64,000 nucleotides of DNA from Balamuthia mandrillaris. Lineage: Eukaryota > Discosea > Longamoebia > Balamuthiidae. Positions 1 through 10,390 of this stretch are shown here, piece by piece. Under the pieces are notes generated by a model that had not been told where the DNA came from, searched no databases, and was given only the letters and a program-made list of their open reading frames with translations. Made by a program: the position numbers and the translations under genes. The DNA lies in the NCBI GenBank assembly GCA_031835245.1, contig JAVKOQ010000080.1, positions 1-64,000 of the forward strand. Reading direction: 5' to 3'. Position 1 is the first letter of the stretch; every line of letters begins with the position of its first letter.

Positions 1-94
1 GCTTTTATAAAGGAAGAATCGGAGGGTATGTGTTGCTAGCAGCAAGGAATGAATAAATGAATGAAAGATAGCAAAAGGAAATGTTAACTGAACT

Positions 95-340
95 TCAATG
101 CCATAGAAACCAATGCACTTTAGAAAAGGCATACTTGAATTGCCTGGTGAAAGCAGTATCTCCAGATAAGCCTTGTTTCTCAAAGAACTCTTCATCATAC
201 TCGCCACTGTTCACCTGATCTTGGACTTCCTCCAAGTGGGCTAAAGGAATCGCTTTTTCAGTATGATACAATTCCAGTTCTTCATGCATAGCTTTTGGGC
301 CAATGTGTTTCCACATTGTTATTGCTTTCTGTATTAGCAA
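95..340 (-). CDS. Short unassigned ORF, possibly a gene fragment
   Basis: An 81-codon open frame with a charged, helix-like composition (HEELELYHTEKAIPLAHLEE) reads leftward from an ATG at 340. I do not recognise it. It lies outside the LINE and beside a transposon-like fragment, so it may be a transposon remnant or the last exon of a gene. No flanking exon could be tied to it with confidence. Coding status is doubtful. Confidence 0.2.
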   Translation of the reverse strand: MLIQKAITMWKHIGPKAMHEELELYHTEKAIPLAHLEEVQDQVNSGEYDEEFFEKQGLSGDTAFTRQFKYAFSKVHWFLWH

Positions 341-439
341 ACCAGATTAGGAAAATGTGATCAATGTGCTCAGCTTCTAGTTCGTTTTAAACAATGCAAG
401 AGTGTAGAGGCATTGCAAGGCTTACAAAAGGAATGAAGT

Positions 440-1190
440 GATCATTTGCACTTTGTTTATGTACACAAAGAGAAGTATTACAAGCATCGTGCTAAAGCCA
501 AAGCCTCTCCTTTCAAATACATTTCCATCATTATGGATTATACAGAGGCCATTCCTCTTCCCCATCATCATACTCCCCCAAAAGGCTGGACCATCAAAAA
601 GTTTATTGGTGTCTCTTGTTTCGCACTGATAGATCATGGGCATCATCATCATTATCTGCGTTATCATTTTGATCAGTGGTCATGTGATGCCAATTTATTT
701 ATTTTACTTTCTCATGCAAACATTACAACAACCCATTTGAGCCCATCCCAACCAAACCTTCTACCTTCAAGCTGACAACTGCTATAAAGAAAACAAAAAC
801 AAGTCTTTATTGGCCTTTTTATGTTGGTTGGTGCATCTTAAGATGTTTTCCAAGATCAAACTTTGCTTTTATAAATTTGAGTAATGCTTTATGAAAGGTG
901 CATCTCAACTTTGCTTTTTGCTAGGTGGAAAAGCATTACTCAAATTTAATATTGAAACCTTAGAGCAATTCTTTACATTCATTAACTCTTCTTATTTAAC
1001 GGATGAAACTCGTCCAGAATTACATCCTTTGGAATGGGTCTGGGATTTCAAAGGTTGGTTGCATCCTTTCATGGTAACTCTTGAAGGTCATTCCCAACCT
1101 CTATTTTTCAAATTCAATTCGGGGTGCTCAATCAACTTTTTCCACTATTTTGCTTTCTTCCAAACTTTGCTTACAAGCATTGATTTATAA
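440..1190 (+). mobile_element. Fragment of a transposon-associated DUF7869-like protein
   Basis: Conceptual translation gives a block starting KYYKHRAKAKASPFKYISII, then DYTEAIPLPHH and IDHGHHHHYLRYHFDQW. After a frame change around 775 it continues with QADNCYKENKNKSLLAFL. The pattern of a metal-binding-like D, then a 'DNC..ENKN' block followed by a hydrophobic helix is what I know from the DUF7869 family, found in DNA-transposon-derived proteins of many protists and invertebrates. A third block at 891-1190 (ETRPELHPLEWVWDFKGWLH) may be its C-terminal part. Reading frames are broken between blocks, so this is a decayed copy. Family assignment is from motif memory only. Confidence 0.4.
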
Positions 1191-2366
1191 TTTACAACAC
1201 CCCTCATCCCCTTTGGATAGTAGTAGTAATAAGAAGTTTATTTGCTCTAAGAGCAACACCACACTATATAAAAAGTAAGCATTGTACATACATAGTGTAC
1301 TCTTACTTCTTATTCCCTCATCCTCAATGCCTTCCCAATTGTTATGTTAGTTCACAAGTGAAAGGTGTTGAATGAGCTTTCAGACTAACTTTGTATCATC
1401 TAGCTATCCTTTTCTTCCCCTTTTCCTCTCTTATCATTTCCTTACTTTTACATTACTTCCAAAGATTGATAAAATGCAAAAGAACTTCCATACTTCCAAC
1501 TTGCTCTTGCTGCCTATAATCTCCAGACTCGTTTACAACTCTGCTTACAATGCTCCATCTCTTGAGCTCTGTTGCATTTCTTTCCACTATAATTAGCTTT
1601 CTGACTTGTTCTTCATCTCCATTGTCCACATTCCAGATTCTAAAACGATCTTCCCAAAGATTTGGACATCTTAATAGGAAGTGTTCTGCTGTTTCTTCCT
1701 CAGCATTGCATGCAGGGCACATACTGTCCTCTTCAGACTGCTGAATGGCTCCCCACTTTTTTCCAATGGGCAGTCCACCACAGTGAATAGCATTCATCAA
1801 TCGTTCCTTCCTTGGGTTGGTAATCACTAAGCTCCATTGTTGTCCAACCAAACATCTTCCATTTGTCAGGAAGTTATGCCAAAGCCATGCTCTTGTTCCT
1901 CTTTCTCCTTTAACTGCATACTCTGCCTTGGCTACTCGAGTTAAGATCCTCATCCTCTTGGCTTTCTTTTCAATGTCACTCATCCCTTCACTTCCCTCAC
2001 CTTCTCTCTTCTCACCTTCCTCTTCCCTTGCTTGGCTTATCTCTTCCAGAAGCTCAAAGTGGCCATCTTGCCTCTCAGCATGGCGAATTACTGCTTGCCT
2101 TTCCAACTCACAGTAGGCCTTGATAGTCAACCAGCCCAATTCTGCTCTACAAACCCCTGCCACAGTCCTTCAATGGACTTGCAATACACTTCTTGCTGTC
2201 TCATTCCACACAGCTTCGATATTCTTCCACCATGATTTGGTGGAAAGCTCTGTCATGCAAAGTCCATATGACAAGGTAGACTTGACAATGGCCTCTGCAG
2301 CAATCTGGGCAGTACATGTACCCAGGCCTTGAGCAATGGCTCCCTGCTGTCTGAGGCTGTAGAGGG

Positions 2367-2635
2367 TGTTGAGAATTACTCTCAACATATTAGTTCCGTT
2401 GCCCCTTTCCTTTCCTTTCCTTTCTGTCGACATCTGCAACATGGACCAATCGCCTGTTGCCACATCGCTAGGCTTCTTCCTTTTATTCCGCTTGCTTCCT
2501 TCTCCCTTTCTTTTAGTTAGTTAGTTTTGTTTAGTTCACACCACACCTTTCTCTCCTGACACTCTTTGTTCCTTTGTTCCCTCTTGAATAATACGTTTTG
2601 GCCCCATCCGTTCGTGTTATTCGCCCTTTCTAACA
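2367..2635 (+). mobile_element. Solo LTR (269 bp) inside LINE copy A ORF2
   Basis: The segment begins TGTTGAGAATTACTCTCAACA and ends TTTCTAACA, giving TGTT/AACA termini. It is flanked by a 4-bp direct repeat, AGGG, at 2363-2366 and 2636-2639. Excising the LTR with one repeat joins the LINE frame precisely (AKQA to LYSLRQQG), and the LINE copy B sequence at 6560 reads straight across this point (AKQAFYSLRQQG). The orientation of the LTR cannot be decided from the termini alone. Confidence 0.85.
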
Positions 2636-3797
2636 AGGGCTTGCTTGGCCTTGGTGATCCTCTCCTTGGCATGGGTTGTCCACTCACCACTTTCTTCAAA
2701 CCACAGTCCCAGGTACTTGGCCTCCTTCACACGTTTCACAGCTTCCCCCTTTAGTCTCCACTCTTGGAAGCAAGCCTTCTTTCCTTGTACTAGCACCACT
2801 GATTTCTTTGCATTGAACTGAAGTCCCAGAGCATTCACTGCCTCCACTGCCACATTCAGTCTTCTTTGAAGCTCAAAAGGATCGCTGGCCACCACTGCCA
2901 AATCATCTGCAAACAACAAGCAAACATTCCTTGCTTTATCTCCTCTTTCCTTTTCCTCTGCCACTCGTAGCTTTCTTGCCACCACGTCAATATACACATT
3001 GAATAAGAAGGGAGACAAAACTCCTCCTTGCTTAACTCCTCTTTCTACCAGAAATTCCTCAGAGAGTTGCCCATTCATGCAAATGACACTTGTCATACCA
3101 CAGTACCACTCTGCAATGATGCCCACTGCTGCCTCTTCTGCTCCTCTTTTGCGCAATGTCCTTGCCAGTATGTCATGGTCAAGCATGTCATATGCCTTGC
3201 TGATATCCAACAGAGCAATATAAGTATGTTCTTTGCTTCTCTTCATCAGGCATTTCTTCAACCACCACACTTGATCCATGACTCCTCTTCCTTTTCTAAA
3301 TCCGCCCTGGCAATCACTTATCCACCCTTGCTCTCTTGCTTGCATGTTCAACTGCACCAAGATAGCTCCCTCAAACACCTTGGCTGCGTTGCATAAGAGG
3401 GTAATTCCTCTATAGTTTGCTGGGTTCTGGGGATCTCCTGCCTTATGCAATGGGATAACCACCCCCTGTTTCCACTCCTTGGGGAACACGCCTTGGTTCT
3501 CAACGGCCTTGATCAGTGTCCAAATTGCGTCTTGCACATGTTTACCTCCATACTTCATCATTTCCCCATCAATATTATCCACTCCAGGTGCTTTGCCCAC
3601 CCTCAATCTTTTCCTCCATGCAAGATTAAAGCTCTCCTTCTTAAGCCAGTTGCTGCCAGACCAAGACGGTCCTTCTGGACCTGCTTCCTCTCAATGCAAG
3701 CTCCCGATGGAAGAATCCTTCCTCCCCAGCTTTGCCCAATGTTCCTTGAAGGCTGCCATGCTACCATGGTGCTTAATAACAGCTTTGGGCTCTGCTC

Positions 3798-4150
3798 TGT
3801 TAGAACCTGAGCATAGAACCAAGACAGGAACCAAGAGAAAGACGGGAGCCAAACGTATTTAATGAGAGGAAGAAAACAAGTGTGTTTGTGAGTGTGTTGT
3901 TTCTTCGTTCATTCGTCTGTGTGTTCTTGGTTGTGGGAAAAGTATTTATAGTTGAGAAGGCAACCAAGGAAGGAAAGGGGCTCGGGGTTGGGGAGTGACT
4001 TCTTGGTTTCTTTGTTCTTAAGTTCTAGGCTCGGGAAAGTTCCAGGGAAGGCAGGAGAAAGATCTTCGGAATGGCTCGGTGTCAACATAAAAGATCGATG
4101 ATAGCTGACGTGAGATTGTCGACAGAAAAGAGAAAAGAAACGAAGAAAGA
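3798..4150. mobile_element. Truncated LTR of the Ty3/gypsy element, inside LINE copy A
   Basis: This segment, starting TGTTAGAACCTGAGCATAG, aligns along its length with the LTR at 8468-8854 (shared stretches include GGAAAGTTCCAGGGAAGGCA and GTGGGAAAAGTATTTATAGT). It lacks the terminal 40 or so bases that end in GCCAACA in the other copy. It replaces the LINE endonuclease region between about codon 80 of ORF2 and the region upstream of the reverse transcriptase. A deletion or recombination therefore accompanied the insertion. Confidence 0.75.
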
Positions 4151-4382
4151 AATGATGTTTCCCTGAAAGCCCTCTCGAATGAAGAACCCTGCGCCACCCC
4201 TTCCATAGCCACTCCTCCCTGGAGCAGCCCCTCCACCCATCCACCTATACCCCTCCAAGTGCGGGGCAACCATCCTCCTATGTTCGCATACTCCAACAAT
4301 GTCAAATTGCTTACTGTCCGCCCAATAGCTGACCAATTCCTCTTGTCCCCAGCCTCTAGAGTTGACAAATACTACTGAAGTC

Positions 4383-6035
4383 ATTGGGTCTCCTCCCCTT
4401 CCTCATCCACAATGTCAGACCAGTTGGCAGCACCGTGATGCTCCTCCTCGGCCAGCACAAAGCCAGAGAGTTCCAACGAGCTGTCCAAAGCCACTGTTCC
4501 AATATTTGTTGGTTGAATCCAACCTCAAGAATAAAAGAGTCGGTGACGAGACAAGAAGTGTATTCAAGAGAATAGAGGAAGGACAACGGGAGTGAATCTC
4601 CGACGTTGCTTCAAAGTACACCGAGAGAAAAGGGAAAAGGGAGAAGGGAAGGATGGAGGATACAAAAGAAAGGAGAGCTGAGGGTCCGGGACGGATCCAA
4701 CATGAGGAGTCTTGAGATAAGTGTTGGTGATTTTACCAACATATTCTCCTCCTTTTCCTTCCTCTTCTCCCTATTTCTTTGCTCTTTAGGCTTCCACAGC
4801 GGTTTGCCTTCATTCTTGGCTTCTTCGATTTGGGCTTTGCCCACCCACCAGCGAGTGAAAGCATACAGCCTGGTTCTTTCCGCAATAATGTCTTCAGCAG
4901 CCTGGGCCGTCTCTAGAGTAACTCCCCAATGCTGCATGCCATTCTTCTCTCCTACTTTCTGCACTTCGACATGCTTGAGCCCCAACTCGAAGATCCTCTT
5001 GCACACTTTTTCCTTCTTAAGGTCCTTACTGCTCACCACAATCAATCTACCCTCCACAGCCCCTACCTTGGAGTAGGGACTGGCAAAGCCATACTATGGT
5101 TTTACTGTAGACCAATAGTTTGGGTTGGTTACTGTATCCTTGGTCCATGTCCTCCTGTATATGTTGGAGTTATCCTGCCAACATATCTCTTGATTTTTTG
5201 CCATTTCTTCCTTCCAGTATTCCAAGCTTAGTGCGCTAGCTGTAGTTACTGTTGGAGGGAAATTCCTTTCTGCAGTAATCTGGTCACACCGCAGAGCAGA
5301 TCTGACCACCTCTGTGTATGACCGTTGATAATGGGCACCCAGAGCAGGATTGTCTTTGGTACCTTGTGCACTTCCTTTTTCCTCCATCATAAGATTATTA
5401 ATCTCCTGGTTGAGAGAATCAATCAGGTCCCTGAATCATACAATCACTGCGAGTGAAAGTACGCCTGCCTCGGAGAGCTTACCACACTCGCAAAAAACAC
5501 TGCTAATACAATTGAACAGCAGTGCCACTTGACTGTTGGTTCGCACCTTAGCGTCATCCACACTGACTGAGTCCGAATCAATCTTCCTCTCAGGCACAAC
5601 ACTGGTCCCTTCCTCTTGGAGGGGCGAATCCACTACCGAGTTACGCTGATCCTCTGCACCTCTGTCGTCCTCCTCCTTTTGGTTAGCCCTTTGGGAAGGG
5701 AGGAACTTGACTGTGGTAGTATTTAGGTGCCCATACTTTTCCACCGCCAGCTTAAACGCTTCCTCCAAAAACTGATTTAACTTGTCCCCTTTGACAAAAC
5801 ATTCAGGGATCTTTGCCTCTTTTTGCATGGCTTGCAAAGCAGGCTTCCACGAATGATTACCATTTAGGGTCCCCAGTCTAAGACGTTCCTTCATGGCCAG
5901 ATCCACCCATCGACACAGGACCTGTTCCCTCTCCTGACTATCAATCAATTCAGTGCTCTTGCGTGTCAGTGCCCTATTTTTCCGCATTTTTCTCCCCTGT
6001 GGCTTTTCTATAAGCCTGGACCAAGTCCAGAGCAC
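4383..6035 (-). pseudogene. LINE copy A ORF1 (gag-like), frameshifted
   Basis: Three minus-strand segments line up: 6035-5436 (basic N-terminal region), 5390-5094 and 5057-4746. They continue beyond the solo LTR from 4506 to the TGA that overlaps the ORF2 ATG. The central part (RLIVVSSKDLKKEKVCKRIF and AFTRWWVGKAQIEEA) has the alternating hydrophobic pattern of an RRM-like nucleic-acid-binding fold, but no clear zinc knuckle. At least two frame breaks disable it. Role as a nucleic-acid chaperone is inferred from position in LINE elements, not from sequence identity. Confidence 0.55.
4507..4741 (+). mobile_element. Solo LTR (235 bp) inside LINE copy A ORF1
   Basis: The LTR starts TGTTGGTTGAATCCAACC and ends GGTGATTTTACCAACA, with perfect TGTTGG/CCAACA inverted ends. 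It is flanked by the 4-bp repeat TATT at 4503-4506 and 4742-4745; the base before each also matches, so the duplication may be 5 bp. Removal restores the ORF1 frame. A related 3' fragment occurs at about 10040-10121, so this LTR family has more than one member in the window. Confidence 0.85.
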
Positions 6036-6339
6036 TGGTAATGTTGCATTCAGGCTCTTGAGTGTTGTAGTAGTTAGAAAAACCTTTTGACTTCAACTAT
6101 ACTCAAGCCTTGGTTAGTACCTTTGAAGTTTCTTTGACATTATCTTAGAGTGAATGAGTACCAGGTTGCCGACCTTAAACTCTTCCTTCAGCTCTTCATA
6201 TTACTTCTTCATCTTCTTTTTTTTGCATTGCAGGAAGCTTCATCAAATGTATCCTTTCTTGCTTTTATCAACACATTTCTTTTCTAAGTACTCTCTCATC
6301 CAGTACTCTTGGCTTGCAGTGCTCTTGATTTGAAGTTGA
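6036..6339. other. No gene recognised between LINE copies
   Basis: About 300 bases of mixed composition between the start of LINE copy A ORF1 and the 3' end of copy B. It may hold the 5' untranslated region of copy A. I found no coding frame, LTR end or RNA gene here. Confidence 0.4.
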
Positions 6340-8467
6340 AGTGTTTGTACAAACCCCTGCCACAGTCCTTTGACGAACTTGCAATACACATCTTGTTGTC
6401 TCATTTCACACAGCTTCAAATTTCTTCCTCCATGATTAGGAAACCTCTGTCATGCATAGTCTATATGACAAATTAGACTTGATAATAGCCTCTGCAGCAA
6501 TCTGGGCAGTGCGTGTACCAAGGCCTTGAGCAATGGCTCCCTGCTGTCTGAGGCTGTAAAAAGCTTGTTTGGCCTTGCTGATCCTCTCCTTTGCATGAGT
6601 TGTCCACTTACCAACCACAGTTCCAGGTACTTGGCCTTGTTCACATGTTTCACATTGAAAGCCAACCTTCTTTCCTTGTACTAGCACCACTGATTTCTTT
6701 GCATTGCACTGAAGTCCCAGAGCATTCACAGCCACATTCAATCTTCTTTGAAGCTCAAAAGAATCATTGGCCACCACTGTCAAATCATTTGCAAACAACA
6801 TGCAAACATTCCTTGCTTTATCTCCTCTTTCCTTCTTCTCTGTCATTTCTAGGGTTTATTGCTACCACATCAATATACACATTGAACAAGAAGGGAGATA
6901 CAACTCCTCCTTGCTTAACTCCTCTTTCTCCCAGAAATTCTTCAGAGACCAGGCCTGTTCCTGTGAATGACACTGGTAATACCACTCTACCACTTTGTAA
7001 TAATGCCCACTGCTGCCTCTTTTGCTCACGGTCAAGCATGTCATATGCCTTGTTGATATCCAACAGAGCAATATAAGTATGTTTTCATCAGGCATTTCTT
7101 CAACTGCCACACTTGATCCATAACTTCCCTTCCTTTTCTAAATCCTCCTTGGCAATCAGTTACCCACCCTTGCTCTCTTGCCTGTATGGTCAGCTGCACC
7201 AAGATAGCTCCCTCAAACACCTTGGCTGCATTGCACTCTATAGTTTAGCAAGGGGATCTCCTGCCTTATTCAAGGGGATTACCACCCCCTGTTTTCACTC
7301 TTTGGAAAAAACGCCTTGGTTCTCAATGGCCTTGATCAGCATCCAAGTTATGTCTTGCACATGTTTACCTCCATACTTCATCATTTTTTCATCAATATCA
7401 TCCACTATAGCAACTTTGCTTACCCTCCCTCAATCTTTTCCTCTCAATGGAAGAATCCTTCCTTCCCAGCTTTGCCCGATGTTCCTTGAAAGCTGACATG
7501 TTACTGTGGTGCTCCGTAATTGCTATAGGCTCTGCTCTATGCTGTTTCACTATCCTTCACATGTTGCCAATCCATTTCTGCATATCCTTGATGTTCTCTT
7601 GTCTTCTTCACTTCATTTATTCCCATTTGGCTCTTCATAACTTCACAAACCTTTTCCTGGCTTGCTCCAAAGATCTTCAACTATATACTATAGGAACTAT
7701 ATACCATACTGTCCCTCTTGCATTTTTCTCACCATGGCATTCCATTTCTCTCCTTTGAAGGAGTGCTTGCACCCACCTCTACCTTTTACTTGTGATCTTC
7801 CTCTGAGTAGGACTTCCACTTTCATCATTCCATCCAAACCTCATTGCAATTATCTGCTGAATCCTTCAACTTGACTACCATGCTTGCCACCCATTGCCTG
7901 CTACCTTGCTAGTCAACTAGAGGGACAGAGTTGCATCTTTGTGATTGGTATAATGTATCTCCCTCTAGGAGGTACTATGGACTTTAAGGTCGCCTTAGTT
8001 GCAATTAAGAAGAGAATCCTAAAGGAAGGAAGATCCCTGATTATTGAAGGAAACTGGAATGCCAAGGTTGAAAAGTAGATTCACCATTTGAAATGCTAAT
8101 GTTCACATGGAGAGCTGGAAAACAAAAGATCACTGTGGACTATGACTTTTTTCCTTTCTCTGATGTTACCCTTGAAGCCCTCTCAAAAGAAGAACCCTGT
8201 ACTACTCTTTCCATTGCCACTCTCCTCTAAAGCAGCCCCTCTATCCACCAATACTCCTTTAAGCAAGGGGCAACCATCTTCCTATGTTTGTATCCTTTGA
8301 TAATGTTAAATTGCTTACTGTCAGCCCAATGGCTGACCAATTTCTCTTGTCTCCAGTTCATTGAGTCTCCTTCCCTTTTTCATCCACAATGTCAGACCAG
8401 TTGACAGCACCATGATGCTTTTTCACAGCCAGTGTAATGCCAGGGAGGAAAAGTCTTGGCTGTGGTA
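6340..8467 (-). mobile_element. LINE copy B, degenerate, related to copy A
   Basis: The DNA resembles copy A through most of its length. In minus-strand order it holds the ORF1 end (near 8460-8362), an ORF1/ORF2 junction near 8360, the endonuclease start (8345-8158), a block in reverse orientation (about 7915-8150), a linker region (EKVCEVMKSQMGINEVKK, near 7650), the region before the reverse transcriptase, and the reverse transcriptase itself (7450-6436). The catalytic box reads LFANDLTVVAND instead of FADD, so the first catalytic aspartate is lost. Several frameshifts are present. The left end, near 6340, matches the copy A region around 2150 where reverse transcriptase passes into the C-terminal segment. 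Confidence 0.75.
7915..8150 (+). mobile_element. Inverted endonuclease block within LINE copy B
   Basis: On the plus strand this reads MYLPLGGTMDFKVALVAIKK, then SLIIEGNWNAKVE, then FTWRAGKQKITVDYDFF. These match the order of late motifs of the LINE endonuclease (a GDWNA-like motif, then TWR.G and the ID/VDY motif). Both flanks are LINE sequence on the minus strand, so the block is inverted relative to its host. A similar plus-strand block occurs at about 9890-10040. Either an internal inversion or insertion of a plus-strand fragment would explain it. Confidence 0.6.
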
Positions 8468-8854
8468 TGTTAAAACTTGAGCATAGAACCAAGAGAGGAA
8501 CAAAGAGAAAGACGGGAGCCAACTGTATTTAATGAGAAGAAGAGAACAAGTGTGTTTGTAAGTGTATTGTTGTTGCTTTGTTCCTGCCATTTGTTTTTGT
8601 TGTGGGAAAAGTATTTATAGTTGAGAAAATGACAACCAAGGAAGGAAAGAGGCTTGAGGAACTGACTTCCTGGTTTCTCTGTTCTTAAGTTCTAGGCTTA
8701 GGAAAGTTCCAGGGAAGGCAGGAGAAAGATCTTTGGAAGGGCTTGATGTTGACATAAAAGATTGATGACAGCTAACATGAAATTGTTGACAGAAAAGAGA
8801 AAAGAATGAAGAAAGAATTCAAGAAAGAGTTGGTTATGTTGGCAGTTGCCAACA
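8468..8854 (-). mobile_element. 3' LTR of a Ty3/gypsy element (387 bp)
   Basis: Read on the minus strand the LTR starts TGTTGGCAACTGCCAACA and ends AGTTTTAACA. It lies just downstream, on the same strand, of an integrase and chromodomain remnant. It is preceded by a purine-rich run AAAGAGGAAGTGA that fits a polypurine tract. No matching direct repeat was found at its outer edge (8463-8467), where it abuts LINE copy B. A truncated relative is at 3798-4150. Confidence 0.7.
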
Positions 8855-8879
8855 TCACTTCCTCTTTACGAAGAGGTGA

Positions 8880-9650
8880 TATACCTTCCTTACACATATG
8901 TTTCCAATAATGTCAATAGTGTGGTAATCATTGAAGTGACATGGAGGTTCCCAGGAGTCACCTCCAGGGCTGTAGCCTTTCCAGTGGACCAGATACTTAC
9001 AATTATGGGCAGAACCATGATGAAGTGAACCTCATAGCATTTTGAAGCAGGATCAGCAGAGTCCAAAGAAGAGGAAGGGAAAGAAAGTGGCTTGGGTGAA
9101 TAAACCTTCTTTAAGAGGGAAGGCAAAACCATTTCAGGAACAAGTTGACATGTGAAATCTTCTGGGTGGAAAGCACAGTGATGAGTACATTTGATGACTC
9201 AGAAAGGACCAAGGTACTTGGGATTAGTTTTAGCATTTGCACCAGAGTTTCAAAGCATTTCAGTGCCACCAGGAGCAAAGGAAATGAGAGGAGCTTTCTT
9301 ATTGAACAAGTCAGTAATCTTGTTGAAACCAAAATCGCAGATAAACTGGTATAGAACTTGAGCAGTGGCAAGAGTGCTTTTGTTGGAGACTTGAAGAAGA
9401 GTGAAGCAAGTAGCCATATTAACTAGCACCATTATGTAGGAAAAGCCATGTTCGTTAGAAGGAAGAGAACTGAAGAGGTTGATAGCAATGTAGTCAAATG
9501 GATAAGTAGTGGTAATGGTCTTCATGGGATGAAAGCCATGTTTAGCCACATTGAAACATCAGCAAGCATCACAAGAGTGCATGAAGAAGTAACAGTCAGA
9601 GCAGAAGAGAAGGCCAGATGTATCCTTCTTTTCAAATTCAATTGAAGATA
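8880..9650 (-). pseudogene. Ty3/gypsy pol remnant: integrase core end and chromodomain
   Basis: The minus-strand frame from 9549 reads PFDYIAINLFSSLPSNEHGF and YIMVLVNMATCFTLLQVSNK, the catalytic-core pattern of a retroviral-type integrase in Ty3/gypsy elements. Frameshifts follow. Near 8890-9015 a frame reads KYLVHWKGYSPGGDSWEPP, a clear chromodomain, which marks the chromovirus branch. The chromodomain is thought to guide insertion to particular chromatin. Reverse transcriptase and gag are absent; the element is 5'-truncated and dead. Confidence 0.75.
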
Positions 9651-9865
9651 AAGAAGTCACCTTCATGAGTTTCAGAATGAAACTTTTGAAGAAGTTCTTT
9701 TTGTTGCTCCATCACAGCCAACAGGTACTTTTTTACCACTAACTTAAATGCTTTCTCCAAAAACTGATTTATCTTGTCCCTTTGACAAAACACTTAGGCA
9801 TCCTTTCCCCTTTTTGCACCACTTGAGACTGGAAAGAGTGACAAACACCTAACTTCACTTAAGTA

Positions 9866-10390
9866 GAACTAGAGAGACAGAGTTGCATCTTTTAAATAAG
9901 TGTAGTGTATCTCCCTTTAGGAGGTACTGTGGACTTTAAGGTCGCCTTGGCTGTGATTGAAAAAAATCCTGGATGTGGTCAAGGAAGGAGGACCCCTGAT
10001 TATTGGAGGAGAATGGAATGCCAGGGTTGAAAGGGGCTGAACTCAAGAAAAGGAAGGATGTAGGATACAAATCCAACGTGAGGAGTCTAGAGATAAATGT
10101 TGGTGATTTTACTAACTCTTTTTCCCCTTCCCCTTGGTATACTCAAAAGCAATGACAAATTCCCCTCTAGTTGTTTTTCTTTCTTTCTGGAATACAATCC
10201 TTTTTGATAATTTGTCCCTTTTTTTTAAAGTTGGACTTGACCAAAAGGAATTACTCTCCTATGCAATGCAGCCAAGGAGTTTGAGGGAGCTATCATGGTG
10301 CAGTTGACCATACAAGCAAGAGAGCAAGGATTATTAAGTGATTGCCTGGGCGGATTTAGAAAGAAAGAGGAGTCATGGGCCTGATTAGTC
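9866..10390 (+). mobile_element. LINE fragment C with an LTR scrap
   Basis: Plus-strand pieces of the same LINE family: an endonuclease block at about 9890-10040 (VYLPLGGT-like, then frameshifted), a piece at about 10040-10121 matching the 3' end of the LTR at 4507-4741, and a reverse-transcriptase block at 10238-10385 (GITLLCNAAKEFEGAIMVQL). The last block closely matches copy A near 3400 but lies on the opposite strand. It stops at an in-frame TGA near 10390. Confidence 0.7.

Larger units (their letters stand above)
1453..4384 (-). pseudogene. LINE copy A ORF2: endonuclease start, reverse transcriptase, CCHC end
   Basis: The ORF starts at an ATG (4384) that overlaps the ORF1 stop. The first 80 codons resemble an apurinic-type endonuclease N-terminus (DIVGVCEHRR, GYRWMGG). 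After an LTR remnant, reverse transcriptase follows: GKAPGVDNIDGEMMKYGG near 3600, GGFRKGRGVMDQVWWLKK, and the catalytic FADDLAVVA near 2910. The C-terminal segment (2163 to 1453) has a zinc-knuckle-like CPACNAEEETAEHFLLRCP. The catalytic FADD box is intact here but the endonuclease is mostly missing, so autonomous movement is not possible. Confidence 0.8.
1453..6035 (-). mobile_element. LINE-type non-LTR retrotransposon, copy A
   Basis: Minus-strand element with a gag-like ORF1 (about 6035 to 4385) followed by ORF2 (4384 to 1453) encoding an endonuclease start, reverse transcriptase and a C-terminal CCHC knuckle. The element is interrupted by two solo LTRs (2367-2635 and 4507-4741) and one truncated LTR (3798 to about 4150). 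It has lost most of the endonuclease domain, and ORF1 has frameshifts near 5390-5436 and 5094. It is therefore inactive. Removing each solo LTR with one target duplication makes the coding frame continuous at that point, so those insertions came after the LINE. The 3' end is not sharply defined; no poly(A) tail was found below 1453. Confidence 0.85.

Noticed and set aside
1216-1330. Palindromic AAGTAAG...CTTACTT stretch considered as an LTR or terminator
   Set aside because: It is a single imperfect inverted repeat without LTR ends, target duplication or a second copy.
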